Shown here: piece after piece, positions 18,501 through 27,413 of the stretch
How the letters are laid out: the number at the start of each line of letters is the position of its first letter
Numbering within the stretch: the stretch's first letter is position 1
Assembly: GCA_030950905.1 (NCBI GenBank)
Contig: JAUZQQ010000041.1
Location: 1-35,360 of the forward strand
Length of the DNA: 35,360 nt
Reading direction: 5' to 3'
Source: Mariprofundaceae bacterium
GTDB taxonomy: Bacteria; Pseudomonadota; Zetaproteobacteria; Mariprofundales; Mariprofundaceae
Translations under genes and position numbers: made by a program
Notes under the pieces: model-generated
Databases searched by the model: none
What the model was told of the DNA's origin: nothing
What the model saw: the letters and a program-made list of their open reading frames with translations, nothing else

Positions 18501-18990
18501 CAGTAGCATTGCCAGTGTTTTGGATGTGGCTGAAATTCTTCGTCAAACGAACAGAAAAGCAGCCCGAACCCGTCATATTGTCGCCGAAGAAAGTCGTTAT
18601 GCCGAAGATGAAGCAAAAGAAGTGACGGTAATGATTGTTGATGACTCTCTTAGTGTTCGCCGCACCTTGTCCCGTTTGATGCAAGATGAGGGCTACCGCA
18701 CTGTATTGGCAATTGATGGGGTGGAGGCAATCAGTAAAATTGAGCAAGAAATACCTGATATTATGCTGCTTGATTTGGAATTGCCACGCATGAATGGCTT
18801 AGAGCTAGCGGCTTACTTGCGCAGACAAGAATCAACATTAAAGCTACCCATCATCATGATTACTTCACGCGCTACCCAAAAACATCGCGATCGGGCAAAA
18901 CAAGCAGGGGTGAATCACTACCTTATAAAACCCTATCAAGAAGATGATGTGCTGGAGAGCATTGAACGCTTACTTGGCACAGGCAACTAA
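15559..18990 (+). CDS. Hybrid CheA-type histidine kinase (ChpA-like): Hpt-HATPase-CheW-REC
   Basis: AHTLKGAANTTG (Hpt His), LRNAVDHGIES, DDGRGLDYDAIK, GRGFGMDIV, CheW-like region, C-terminal VMIVDDSLSVRRTLSRL...MLLDLELPRMNG...YLIKPYQ. Confidence 0.93.
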   Translation: MNSALHQFGERLGEWLPTCMEEYSKIIDENDSEDAAHQALCGYWLDLLDGNEMSDSLVVQLLADHVQQNVETWLTESMVAHEEIHQVGSLMLGWVQLVCNVLHAPDDEESLTSLMDLLMDDCWAVPLSDESLEALVMTLASEAVETEETVEAEETEVPNEKNPCDTVTVNNDKTAALDAVAASAVDEKESDIDVDSWTSDDDHETLDAFKEEMAILLDDIGSAQELLTMPDASHSLFFKIRDAWDEANQLATQMAEMLGFDTLEAACLGFGAHLSTMDPESMDEAMQWAERVDAWMMLFKSTLEGTVDVASCAADDLVEFVCDESLWQIEKDAGSTKVITEQACDADVSLRPETDVHPELLQAFFQESEDHAANFSAAIQRMYAGQCEQELLATTQRVAHTLKGAANTTGFRGIATLTHRAEDLLEYLYQHKLTPPQALLTVLMDVADCLEVMVEHIQGRADAPADAIQVLQQLMNWHALMKSGELRNNPDAVAAAPELAPPAKVASEGIAETTEVVHAEADSEQVMAESLRVPMTLVDSLMRDVGEITILMGQMRKQFSSLIDQAHGLAAQEFSAYQYGIELDVLMSARGMALVRGTHDATPASTKKDSHSGFDPLEMDQYNELHSGLSRLLESVSDSRSMAGSMQTSLEGMDAMLHQHNRLHGELQDNILQTRMTPFVNMEMRLQRVVRQTTRKTGKRADLLCSGMELMMDTDVLNKLADPLMHILRNAVDHGIESTEDRIAKGKPESGLIHLNVSHLGADILITCIDDGRGLDYDAIKATAIKKGMLSEAQEATNDELARMTMLPGFTTREKATQVSGRGFGMDIVFQAIAQVKGRVELSAAPNGGLQVSLHLPITLMTVHSILVESQKQRYALPSRDVLRVLNIGDGVLQRLGEENGFAFEGKVYPLHDLAALLWGQQEHITAEFFARHTPLIVRADAGEHVVLVEHIHACHELIVKSMGRYVPHVHGISGGSILNDSSIASVLDVAEILRQTNRKAARTRHIVAEESRYAEDEAKEVTVMIVDDSLSVRRTLSRLMQDEGYRTVLAIDGVEAISKIEQEIPDIMLLDLELPRMNGLELAAYLRRQESTLKLPIIMITSRATQKHRDRAKQAGVNHYLIKPYQEDDVLESIERLLGTGN

Positions 18991-19427
18991 TGCAGCTTTC
19001 AAGCATTGGTTATATGATCATGGGTATAGCCGAATTTCGCTTTTTTCTTGCGCAAGAAGATATGGTTGCGGCAATGGGTGTGGCAGATGTTGATATTCAA
19101 GAAAATAAAGACCTTGATACCCAAGGAAATCATTCTATCCATCATGTTGGCCATGATTACCCCCTTCGATTGATGCCAACATCAATGAAAATGAACGCCA
19201 ATGACGTGCGCTATTATGTATTATTGCAAATAAAAGGGCAGCGATTTGGGCTGGCAGCGAATCATTTATCGTTTGTTCCATTGCACCATACTATTCGTTT
19301 TTCTGAAGTGCCTGTTTGCATGCGTATGAAATTTACTTGTGTCCTCGATGTGTCTTTTCATGACGATGGTTTGTTGTGCGCCAGTTCTGCAGAAGTATTG
19401 TATGCCGTATCGCAGGCCATGGTATGA
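18990..19427 (+). CDS. Short, divergent CheW-like protein
   Basis: YYVLLQIKGQRFGLAANHLSFVPLHHTIRFSEVP resembles a CheW start; overlaps the kinase stop codon, in operon. Confidence 0.5.
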   Translation: MQLSSIGYMIMGIAEFRFFLAQEDMVAAMGVADVDIQENKDLDTQGNHSIHHVGHDYPLRLMPTSMKMNANDVRYYVLLQIKGQRFGLAANHLSFVPLHHTIRFSEVPVCMRMKFTCVLDVSFHDDGLLCASSAEVLYAVSQAMV

Positions 19428-19900
19428 GTGCCACCGCATGGCTACTTACCTTGGCGGATGGCAGCCGCGTCGCTTTAGGAAGCCATTGGATCCGCGAGGT
19501 TATTGGTGAACACGAACGCGGATTGTCGCCGATGTTTTCTGTCCCTTTAATGCCTGATTACTGCCATCAATTGATGCATTGGCGCAACCTATTTATTCCC
19601 GTTTTACACCTTGAACCCCTCGTGGGCATCACAGTGTTGGCATTGGGTCATTACTATGTGGTGGTGGCTTACCCACCATTAGAAGAAAAAGCGCACTTGC
19701 ATTATGGCGTTATTGTTTGCAGTGCGCTGCCCATGCAAATCACCATTTCAGATGCTGATCCTGTTGCCTACTCATCGCCCATCTGGGAAAACTACGCGTC
19801 ATCATGTTTTACCTATGAGGGTGATGCAATGCCTATCCTTGATACGGCCAAAGTGTTTCATTACCACGGATCGAACAATGAGCCGCCACGCCCGAGCTGA
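19424..19900 (+). CDS. CheW-like protein (ChpC-like position)
   Basis: WLLTLADGSRVALGSHWIREVIGEHE...PDYCHQLMHWRNLFIPVLHLEPL: CheW-type core; ATGA overlap with the preceding gene. Start placed inside the longer listed ORF. Confidence 0.6.
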   Translation: MSATAWLLTLADGSRVALGSHWIREVIGEHERGLSPMFSVPLMPDYCHQLMHWRNLFIPVLHLEPLVGITVLALGHYYVVVAYPPLEEKAHLHYGVIVCSALPMQITISDADPVAYSSPIWENYASSCFTYEGDAMPILDTAKVFHYHGSNNEPPRPS

Positions 19901-22616
19901 ACCACCCCATCAAACAAACACACGCCTAACCACTTGCTTGCCATTGTTCAAGCGGTTGATGCATCGACTTCCTAAAACAGCGCAAGATAGCGTCATCCAA
20001 GCACCAAAGACTGCTGTTTTACCCACGTTTGATTGGCTGCCAAAGCAACAAGACGAACTGGATGTTGATAGCTGCCAACGTCATTTGCGCTATTACAAAC
20101 AATGGGGCTTGTGCCATTTTATATGGTGGGAGCTGGGTTTGCATGGCGACCCTGTAACATCGTGGCAAAGTATTTCAGCATTGGCCGACAGTTTGATCGC
20201 AGAGGCTTTGCGAATGGCAAAGCTTTTGATCGCCCCCCGTTTTGGTCATATTGCAGATGCCTCATTTTGTATCATCGCCTTGGGGAAATTGGGCGGATGC
20301 GAACTTAACATGGGTTCTGATGTGGATTTATTGTTTGTCTGGCGTGCCAATGGCAACAGCCAAGGCGGGCGCAAGTCGCTGCCTGCCGCTGAATACTATG
20401 CGCAATTATCACGGATGTTCATTCGCCTGATGGATGAGCATACATCAGACGGTCAAGTTTGGCCTGTAGACATGCGTTTGCGCCCTGGCGGCGCAAGTGC
20501 CGCTATTGCTTTGAGCTTGGATGCAAGCTTGGGGCATTATTTGGATTATGGTCAAACATGGGAACGGGCAATGTTGATCAAAGCACGTTCTGTGGCTGGG
20601 GATATGGCCTTGGGTGCGTCTTTTCTTGAAGGTTTGTTGCCTTTTAAATTTCGTCGTTATTTGGATTTCACCACGGTGACAGCCTTGGCAGAGATGAAAC
20701 GGCGCATTGACCAAGAACAGCATATAACCATGCCTGATGTTGGCTTTGATGTGAAAAAAGGGTATGGAGGGATTCGTGAAATTGAATTTACCGTACAAGC
20801 CTTACAATTATTGCATGGTGCTCGCAATGATCTGTTACGCCATCAAAGAAATACATTAAATACCTTAGAAATATTAAAAGAGCAATCTATTGTACCCGCA
20901 GAAGAAGCCAATACTTTACGCTTGGGTTATATTTTTTGGCGGCGTATTGAACATGCTATTCAGGCTCAACATGGTGAGCAAACGCAACGAATGCCTGCTG
21001 ATTATGCGACATGGATGCCTAACTTGTTGGCCATTGATGGATTCAATGCGCAAATGCACAAACATGCTGAACAAATTCACACTATTTTTGCAGAACGCTT
21101 GTTACCATCGTCGCCATTAAATACAGACAACGGGATTCAATGCTTGCAAGGTAAAGCATGCCTACAAAATCAAACGGAAGAAAACAAAACAGCGATGCAG
21201 CAAAGCTTGCAGCGTATTCGGCAACATTTGCGCCGTGGTTTATTGCCTGAGCGCAGTGGTGCGCAAGTGGCGCGTATTTTACAGTATGTCATGCCTTTAT
21301 GGGTCAAAGATGACCATGGTGTTCAAGCCTTGGATGCATTTGCCGATCTGATCCATGCCATTGGTGGTCGTGCAACATGGATTGATCTGCTGGACACCCA
21401 CCGTGGAACGCTGACGTGGTTGGTGGGCGTGTTGTCAGCCAGTCGTTATGTTGCCGCCCATATTGTACGTGATCCTTCATGGCTTGAATGGCCACTTTAC
21501 CATGAACGTGGTGCAGTTGAAGTCTCACGTTTGTGTGCGGATCTCAACAGCTTGGATGTAAGCACCATGGCCGATGAACAGTTTTTGGCAGCACTGGGGC
21601 ATGGGGTGGATCATGTTCGATTGCATAGCGCGTTGGCGATTGATGCCCATGAACAAGACGCATTGCAGATTGGCATTTGGTTATCTGATATTGCAGATGC
21701 TGCAACAGCAGCGTGTATTCGTTACAGCCTTGAACGCCTTGGACTGCCCCATGACTTTCCGTTCGTGGCCTTGGCGATGGGTAAACATGGTAGTCAAGAA
21801 ATGGGCTTGGTATCAGATTTGGATATGGTGTTTGTCTTGGTTGCTGATCATGACCGTGCTATGCTGGGTGAGCGTAACCTTCGTGATTGGGCGCAACGCT
21901 TGGGTCGCCGTGTTATTCAAAGTCTAACCAGCCAGCCCCCCTTTGGTGCAGGTTATGAATTTGACGCGCGTTTGCGGCCTTCGGGGCAAAGTGGTGTGTT
22001 GGTTATTGGCATGAAAGCATTTGAAGACTACCAACGGCATCGTGCCGATACATGGGAGCATCAAGCACTGTGCCGTGCACGCACCGTAGCAGGGCCTAAA
22101 CAAGCGCAGCAATATTTAACCGATTGTGTGCAAGGAATACTTGTTCAGCCAAGGGTTCAAGGTGACCTGGTTAAAGATATCCTTGCCATGCGGCAAAAAA
22201 TACTGACCCACCTTGGCTCGCATGAAGCCAATACAATCAATCTAAAACATGATCAAGGTGGCATGGTTGATATTGAGTTTTTAGCACAATGGTCAAGGCT
22301 GGCTTTTGGTGGTACTAGCCAAGGAACCATTGCAACACTGCGCCATCCACCCCCTACTGCACCAGCCGCATGGTTGATCGATGCCGCGATGTTGGCCGCG
22401 CATTATTTGTCTTACCGCGAATTAGAAAATACATTGCGCGTTGAGTTATGGCAGTCTATCGGGCATCTTCCCGATGAAATAAATCATTCAGAATGGAAAA
22501 CACTGGCACGCCATTGTGTTATTCAATCACCACACATGCTTCAGGCTGTCATGGTTCAAGTACACCAATGTTTCACACGATGGTTGCAAGCTGATTCAGC
22601 TCAAGCCTCTATGTGA
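19878..22616 (+). CDS. glnE: Bifunctional glutamine synthetase adenylyltransferase/deadenylyltransferase
   Basis: ALGKLGGCELNMGSDVDLLFVW and ALAMGKHGSQEMGLVSDLDMVFV (two nucleotidyltransferase G-S-D-x-D sites), GYGGIREIEFTVQALQLLHG, GGMVDIEFLAQWSRL. Start MSRHARAEPP, overlapping the upstream gene. Confidence 0.95.
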   Translation: MSRHARAEPPHQTNTRLTTCLPLFKRLMHRLPKTAQDSVIQAPKTAVLPTFDWLPKQQDELDVDSCQRHLRYYKQWGLCHFIWWELGLHGDPVTSWQSISALADSLIAEALRMAKLLIAPRFGHIADASFCIIALGKLGGCELNMGSDVDLLFVWRANGNSQGGRKSLPAAEYYAQLSRMFIRLMDEHTSDGQVWPVDMRLRPGGASAAIALSLDASLGHYLDYGQTWERAMLIKARSVAGDMALGASFLEGLLPFKFRRYLDFTTVTALAEMKRRIDQEQHITMPDVGFDVKKGYGGIREIEFTVQALQLLHGARNDLLRHQRNTLNTLEILKEQSIVPAEEANTLRLGYIFWRRIEHAIQAQHGEQTQRMPADYATWMPNLLAIDGFNAQMHKHAEQIHTIFAERLLPSSPLNTDNGIQCLQGKACLQNQTEENKTAMQQSLQRIRQHLRRGLLPERSGAQVARILQYVMPLWVKDDHGVQALDAFADLIHAIGGRATWIDLLDTHRGTLTWLVGVLSASRYVAAHIVRDPSWLEWPLYHERGAVEVSRLCADLNSLDVSTMADEQFLAALGHGVDHVRLHSALAIDAHEQDALQIGIWLSDIADAATAACIRYSLERLGLPHDFPFVALAMGKHGSQEMGLVSDLDMVFVLVADHDRAMLGERNLRDWAQRLGRRVIQSLTSQPPFGAGYEFDARLRPSGQSGVLVIGMKAFEDYQRHRADTWEHQALCRARTVAGPKQAQQYLTDCVQGILVQPRVQGDLVKDILAMRQKILTHLGSHEANTINLKHDQGGMVDIEFLAQWSRLAFGGTSQGTIATLRHPPPTAPAAWLIDAAMLAAHYLSYRELENTLRVELWQSIGHLPDEINHSEWKTLARHCVIQSPHMLQAVMVQVHQCFTRWLQADSAQASM

Positions 22617-22654
22617 ATGAATAATTTCGCCTTGCGTGGCATGTTCAAACATGG

Positions 22655-23914
22655 TCAATACAACGCACGGAGCAGGCCTTTTACTTTATGCTCGGTTTCT
22701 TCTAATTCTTGTTCTGCGACCGAATCAGCAACGATGCCAGCACCTGCTGCCCAATGCAGTGTATCGTTTTCATGCCAGAATGAGCGAATGATAATATTGC
22801 TATCACAACTGCCATCGCTGGCGATATAGCCTAAAGTTCCGGTGTATGCTGCGCGTGCTTGTGGCTCTAATTCGTGAATGATTTCCATAGACCGTATTTT
22901 TGGGCAGCCCGTAATGGTTCCACCTGGAAACAATGCGCAAAAAACATCCACAATATCCAAACCCCCTTGTAATCGCCCACGAACATTGGATACAATGTGT
23001 TGGACGGTGGCATAGCGTTCAATCACCATCCGTTCATTCACTTCAATGCTAGCGATTTGACAAACACGTCCCAAATCATTGCGCTCCAAATCGACCAGCA
23101 TGATATGTTCTGCTTGTTCTTTTTCAGAGAGTAACAACGCACGAGAAAATGCTTGATCATGCTCGCCTTCACCACGGGGGCGTGTGCCTGCAATGGGGCG
23201 TGTGTTTAGCCAACCATCGCTGGTTATTTGAAACAAACGTTCAGGGGATGAACAAACAAGCGTTAATGCCCCCGCACGAAAAAAAGAGGAAAAAGGCGCA
23301 GGGTTTTTCTGTCGCAATGAAGCATACAATTCGGGTAATTGATGCGCCAAGTAAGGCATCTTCCAAAAGCGTGCTATGTTTACTTGAAAAACATCACCTG
23401 CACGGATATAGGCTTTTACTTTTTCTACATGCTTGCAATAATCACTTTTTAACGCGCAAGCTTGATGAAGGTTAGGGGCATTGTTTTTAAGTATATGCGG
23501 CTTGACGTTGGCAATCATATGCGCCAAATAATCCAGTGAGGCATATTGTTTGGCAGCAATATAAATGAGGCCTTGTTGATGATCCAAACACAACGACCAT
23601 TCAGGTTGATGAATATAAAGAATGGGAATATTGTTATGGGGTGATATACGCGGCTGCGGCATGGTTTCTAGCCAATGTACAGCTTCATAGGCAATATAAA
23701 ACACTTGAGAAATACCAAACCCATGCTTGCTAACAGTAGGCAGCGATGCCCTCCATTGCGTCAGGGCATCAAGATCGGTTAATGAAAAAGCTTGTGAATA
23801 ACCTTTGGCAGCAACCAAGATTTGCCGCCCTTGTTGATTGGGGTCTTCTAAAAGAGCAGCAAACTTGTCTGGTTGTGATTGAAAAATATCATGGATATTA
23901 ATGCCAGAAGGCAA
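22655..23914 (-). CDS. pabB: Chorismate-binding enzyme, probably aminodeoxychorismate synthase component I
   Basis: RPIAGTRPRGEGEHDQA, AEHIMLVDLERNDLGRVC, FPGGTITGCPKIRSMEIIHELEP, AGAGIVADS. PabB favoured over TrpE by motif feel and by fab-operon context. Confidence 0.78.
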   Translation of the reverse strand: MPSGINIHDIFQSQPDKFAALLEDPNQQGRQILVAAKGYSQAFSLTDLDALTQWRASLPTVSKHGFGISQVFYIAYEAVHWLETMPQPRISPHNNIPILYIHQPEWSLCLDHQQGLIYIAAKQYASLDYLAHMIANVKPHILKNNAPNLHQACALKSDYCKHVEKVKAYIRAGDVFQVNIARFWKMPYLAHQLPELYASLRQKNPAPFSSFFRAGALTLVCSSPERLFQITSDGWLNTRPIAGTRPRGEGEHDQAFSRALLLSEKEQAEHIMLVDLERNDLGRVCQIASIEVNERMVIERYATVQHIVSNVRGRLQGGLDIVDVFCALFPGGTITGCPKIRSMEIIHELEPQARAAYTGTLGYIASDGSCDSNIIIRSFWHENDTLHWAAGAGIVADSVAEQELEETEHKVKGLLRALY

Positions 23915-23986
23915 TGAAATCGTTCGAAAATTTATAATAACAATCTCCGAAAAAGCGAGGAGCCAAGAGACTATCTGAGCCCTTTA

Positions 23987-25231
23987 TCAAGAAAATGATT
24001 GAAGTATCACCGTAGCATTCGTTCCACCAAAGCCAAACGAATTAGACACCGCAATCTTAATGGCTTCTTGGCGTGCCTCATGGGGAACAAAATCCAAGGT
24101 GCACCGGGGGTCTTGTTGATCCAAATTGATGGTCGGTGGCACGACACCATTTTGCAATGCCAAGGCAACAAAGCCAGCCTCAATACCACCAGCCGCCCCC
24201 AGCAAATGACCTGTCATCGATTTGGATGATGAAACCATCAAGCGTTTTGCAGCGTTAGCAAAAACAACTTCAATACCTTGGGATTCCGCCAAATCACCAG
24301 CAGGCGTGGATGTACCATGTGCATTGATATAATCCACTTCATCAGGGGCAATACCAGCACGTTGTAAGGCCATACGCATACAGCGTGAACCACCTTCGCC
24401 AGCAGGCGACGGTGCGGTCATGTGGTGGGCATCGCCAGACATACCATAACCAATAACCTCGGCAATAATATTTGCTCCACGCATGGCGGCAGACGCCAAG
24501 GATTCCAACACCATTACCCCAGATCCTTCACCCATGACAAAACCATCGCGATCAACATCCCACGGACGGGATGCAGCAGCAGGGTCATCGTTGCGTGTGG
24601 ATAATGCCTTGCTGGCACAAAAACCACCAACACCAAGTTCGCAAACACACGCTTCAGCACCACCTGCAATCATCGCATCAGCATCACCACGGGCGATAAT
24701 TTCAAACGCATCGCCAATCGCATGGGTCCCTGTTGCACAAGCTGAAACAGTTGCCAAATTAGGGCCCTTGGCACCCGAATACATCGAAACCCAACCCGAA
24801 ATCATATTGATGATCGTTTGGGGAATAAAAAAAGGTGATATTTTTCTTGCGCCACCTTTTTCATAAGCACGCATGGTACGCTCAATCATGGTTAAGCCAC
24901 CAATACCTGAGCCAATCACAATCCCCACACGATCAGCATTGCGATCGTCAATAACCAATCCTGAATGCTTCAAAGCCATTTGCGCTGCTGCCACGCCGTA
25001 TTGAATAAACGTATCCATCTTGCGAGCATCTTTGCGATTAATAAACGCATTGACATCAAAGTCGGGGACTTCACCTGCAATCGTACACGTCATTTTTGCG
25101 GCTTCAGCATCAAAACGCGTGATACGCCTAATCCCTGATTCTCCCGCAATCAAACGCTGCCAGCTTTCTTCCGTACCGACCCCCAGTGGGGTAATCAGGC
25201 CAATGCCTGTGATGACAACACGTCTACTCAC
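23987..25231 (-). CDS. fabF: Beta-ketoacyl-ACP synthase II
   Basis: MSRRVVITGIGLITPLGVG..., VSACATGTHAIGDA active-site Cys, NAHGTSTPAGD, KSMTGHLLGAAGG. Confidence 0.96.
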   Translation of the reverse strand: MSRRVVITGIGLITPLGVGTEESWQRLIAGESGIRRITRFDAEAAKMTCTIAGEVPDFDVNAFINRKDARKMDTFIQYGVAAAQMALKHSGLVIDDRNADRVGIVIGSGIGGLTMIERTMRAYEKGGARKISPFFIPQTIINMISGWVSMYSGAKGPNLATVSACATGTHAIGDAFEIIARGDADAMIAGGAEACVCELGVGGFCASKALSTRNDDPAAASRPWDVDRDGFVMGEGSGVMVLESLASAAMRGANIIAEVIGYGMSGDAHHMTAPSPAGEGGSRCMRMALQRAGIAPDEVDYINAHGTSTPAGDLAESQGIEVVFANAAKRLMVSSSKSMTGHLLGAAGGIEAGFVALALQNGVVPPTINLDQQDPRCTLDFVPHEARQEAIKIAVSNSFGFGGTNATVILQSFS

Positions 25232-25233
25232 AA

Positions 25234-25473
25234 TTACTCCGCTTTGGCTGCAATATAATCAATGGCATTTTGAACGCTTTGAATTTTTTCAGCGTCATCA
25301 TCAGGAATCTCAATACCAAATTCTTCTTCAAAAGCCATGACCAATTCGACGGTATCCAAAGAATCTGCGCCAAGATCATCAACAAATGAAGAGTCGGAAT
25401 TAATTTCAGACCCTTCAACATTCAATTGATCAGCAACAATTTTTATAACTTTCTCTTCAATTTCTGCAGACAT
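25234..25473 (-). CDS. acpP: Acyl carrier protein
   Basis: [35 protein letters not shown] with the DSL phosphopantetheine site. Confidence 0.97.
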   Translation of the reverse strand: MSAEIEEKVIKIVADQLNVEGSEINSDSSFVDDLGADSLDTVELVMAFEEEFGIEIPDDDAEKIQSVQNAIDYIAAKAE

Positions 25474-25539
25474 TTAAGCCTCCCTGTTTAAAATAAAGGT
25501 TTGCTTGCTAGCAGAACATATCTTACTAGACAAGCGATC

Positions 25540-25560
25540 TTGTTTTAATCATTAAAACAA
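25540..25560. repeat. Perfect 9-bp inverted repeat upstream of acpP
   Basis: TTGTTTTAA TCA TTAAAACAA in the fabG-acpP intergenic region. Confidence 0.8.
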
Positions 25561-25635
25561 ATCAATGTTATCGTGTTATAATCGTTGGTGAATTATAAAC
25601 ATCATCGTTAAAATCTTGCCATCTCGACAAGAGGT

Positions 25636-26379
25636 TTACATGTACATGCCACCATTTACCTGCAATACCTGCCCCGTAATATAGCAGCCACCCGCACCCG
25701 CAAGAAAACGCACGGCAGCAGCAATATCATCGGCTTTTCCCATACGTCCCAATGGAATTTGTTTAACCAATAATTGCTGCGCATCATCACCCAATTCTGC
25801 GGTCATATCTGTGGCAATAAAACCAGGCGCAATGGCATTAACCGTAATGTTTCGTGACCCCACTTCTTGGGCTAAGGAACGCGTCATGGCATCAACACCA
25901 CCTTTGCTGGCGCAATAGTTGGTTTGACCTGGATTACCCATACTGGCAACCACCGATGATATATTAATAATGCGGCCAGATCTCGCACGCATCATGGGTT
26001 TCAATGCCGCTTGTGAGGCAAAAAAAACAGACGATAAGTTGGTGTCCAATACCGATTGCCATTGCGCTGCTTTCATGCGTACAGCAAGCATATCTCGGGT
26101 AATGCCTGCATTGTTGACCAATACAGCAAGCCCGCCAAACGTTTTTACCGTTTCTTGGATGAACCCTTGAACGGACGCTTGTTTACTAACATCGACAACC
26201 TTGGCAAATACCGTTTGATCGGTGACCGATGCCAAGGCTTCTTTGGCAGCTCCTATGCTACGTTCACTGGTTGCGCAAATAGCCAATTGGTAACCATCTT
26301 TGGCCAAGCCTTTGGCAATAGCCAGACCAATGCCTCGGCTGGCACCCGTTACGATTGCGACAGGTGGTTTATTCATCAT
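25636..26379 (-). CDS. fabG: 3-oxoacyl-ACP reductase
   Basis: VTGASRGIGLAIAKGLA, NNAGITRDMLAVRM, YCASKGGVDAMTRSLAQE, IAPGFIATDMT. Confidence 0.95.
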   Translation of the reverse strand: MMNKPPVAIVTGASRGIGLAIAKGLAKDGYQLAICATSERSIGAAKEALASVTDQTVFAKVVDVSKQASVQGFIQETVKTFGGLAVLVNNAGITRDMLAVRMKAAQWQSVLDTNLSSVFFASQAALKPMMRARSGRIINISSVVASMGNPGQTNYCASKGGVDAMTRSLAQEVGSRNITVNAIAPGFIATDMTAELGDDAQQLLVKQIPLGRMGKADDIAAAVRFLAGAGGCYITGQVLQVNGGMYM

Positions 26380-27355
26380 TAATCTCCAATGGATTGCTTG
26401 AATAAGAATGGCTTAAATGGGTTGCGTCAATAGCTTGAAGCAACAGTTCAGGGCTATGAACCGGGTATACAGGAATTGTTTTGTCAATTCGTCGCACTAG
26501 GCCTGTAAGCACCTTGCCTGCGCCCATTTCTACGGCGGATGTGACACCACTGGCGAGCATTTTACGAATACAATCAGTCCATTGAACGGGTGAAGTGAGT
26601 TGGTTTACAAGCCCATTTCGGATAGTCTCTACATCACAGGTTGGCCTTGCATCCACATTGCGCCACAAAGGGTATTTTGGACGGTGCATGATCGTTTCTT
26701 GTAATTTTATCGCCATAGCATCGGCGGCTGGCTGCATTAATGGCGTATGCGATGGTACGCTAACAGACAAGGGTAATACTCGGCGCGCTTTGGCCGCTTT
26801 GCATGCAAGCATGGCGCGATCAACCGCTGCAACATGGCCTGCAATCACCAACTGACCAGGGCAGTTGTCGTTGGCCAGCCATACTTGATGTTGGTCATTG
26901 CTGGCTTCCTTACAAATACCATGCACAACATCTCGGGTTAGGTTTAACACGGCAACCATTTTCCCCATACCCACGGGCAAGGCGGCATTCATAACTTGAC
27001 CTCGGTAAGCAACGAGTGCCACGGCATCAGAAAAAGCCAAGCTGCCTGCCGCAACCAAGGCGGAGTATTCACCCAAACTGTGACCCGCTACGCAATAAGG
27101 CGTGATGCCTTTGCGTTGTTGCCACAAACGGAACAATGCTGTGGAGGCCGTTAATAATACAGCTTGGGTATATTCTGTTTGATTCAAACGCCCATCGGGA
27201 TTGTTGGCAATCAACGCCAGCATACCATAGCCCAAGACATCCGAGGCTTGCTCAAAACATGTACGAACTACCGCTTCTTGCGCAACCATATCAAGCAACA
27301 TGCCTTGTGATTGTGAGCCTTGACCGGGAAATAGAAATGCTGTGTGTTTAATCAT
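26369..27355 (-). CDS. fabD: Malonyl-CoA:ACP acyltransferase
   Basis: AFLFPGQGSQSQGM and VAGHSLGEYSALVAAG active-site Ser motif. Confidence 0.95.
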   Translation of the reverse strand: MIKHTAFLFPGQGSQSQGMLLDMVAQEAVVRTCFEQASDVLGYGMLALIANNPDGRLNQTEYTQAVLLTASTALFRLWQQRKGITPYCVAGHSLGEYSALVAAGSLAFSDAVALVAYRGQVMNAALPVGMGKMVAVLNLTRDVVHGICKEASNDQHQVWLANDNCPGQLVIAGHVAAVDRAMLACKAAKARRVLPLSVSVPSHTPLMQPAADAMAIKLQETIMHRPKYPLWRNVDARPTCDVETIRNGLVNQLTSPVQWTDCIRKMLASGVTSAVEMGAGKVLTGLVRRIDKTIPVYPVHSPELLLQAIDATHLSHSYSSNPLEINDE

Positions 27356-27413
27356 GAAATTTACTGTGTTGTTTGTATTTATTGTTAGTATTTAATTTAT
27401 TTTGCGCAAAAAG

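Noticed and set aside
19704-19877. N-terminal 58 aa of the listed glnE ORF
   Set aside because: Overlaps the CheW-like gene in another frame and lacks GlnE similarity; ATG at 19878 preferred.
23040-23914. pabB as trpE
   Set aside because: Motifs are shared between the two; fab-operon context and DLERNDLGR favour PabB, so TrpE was not called, though a search would settle it.
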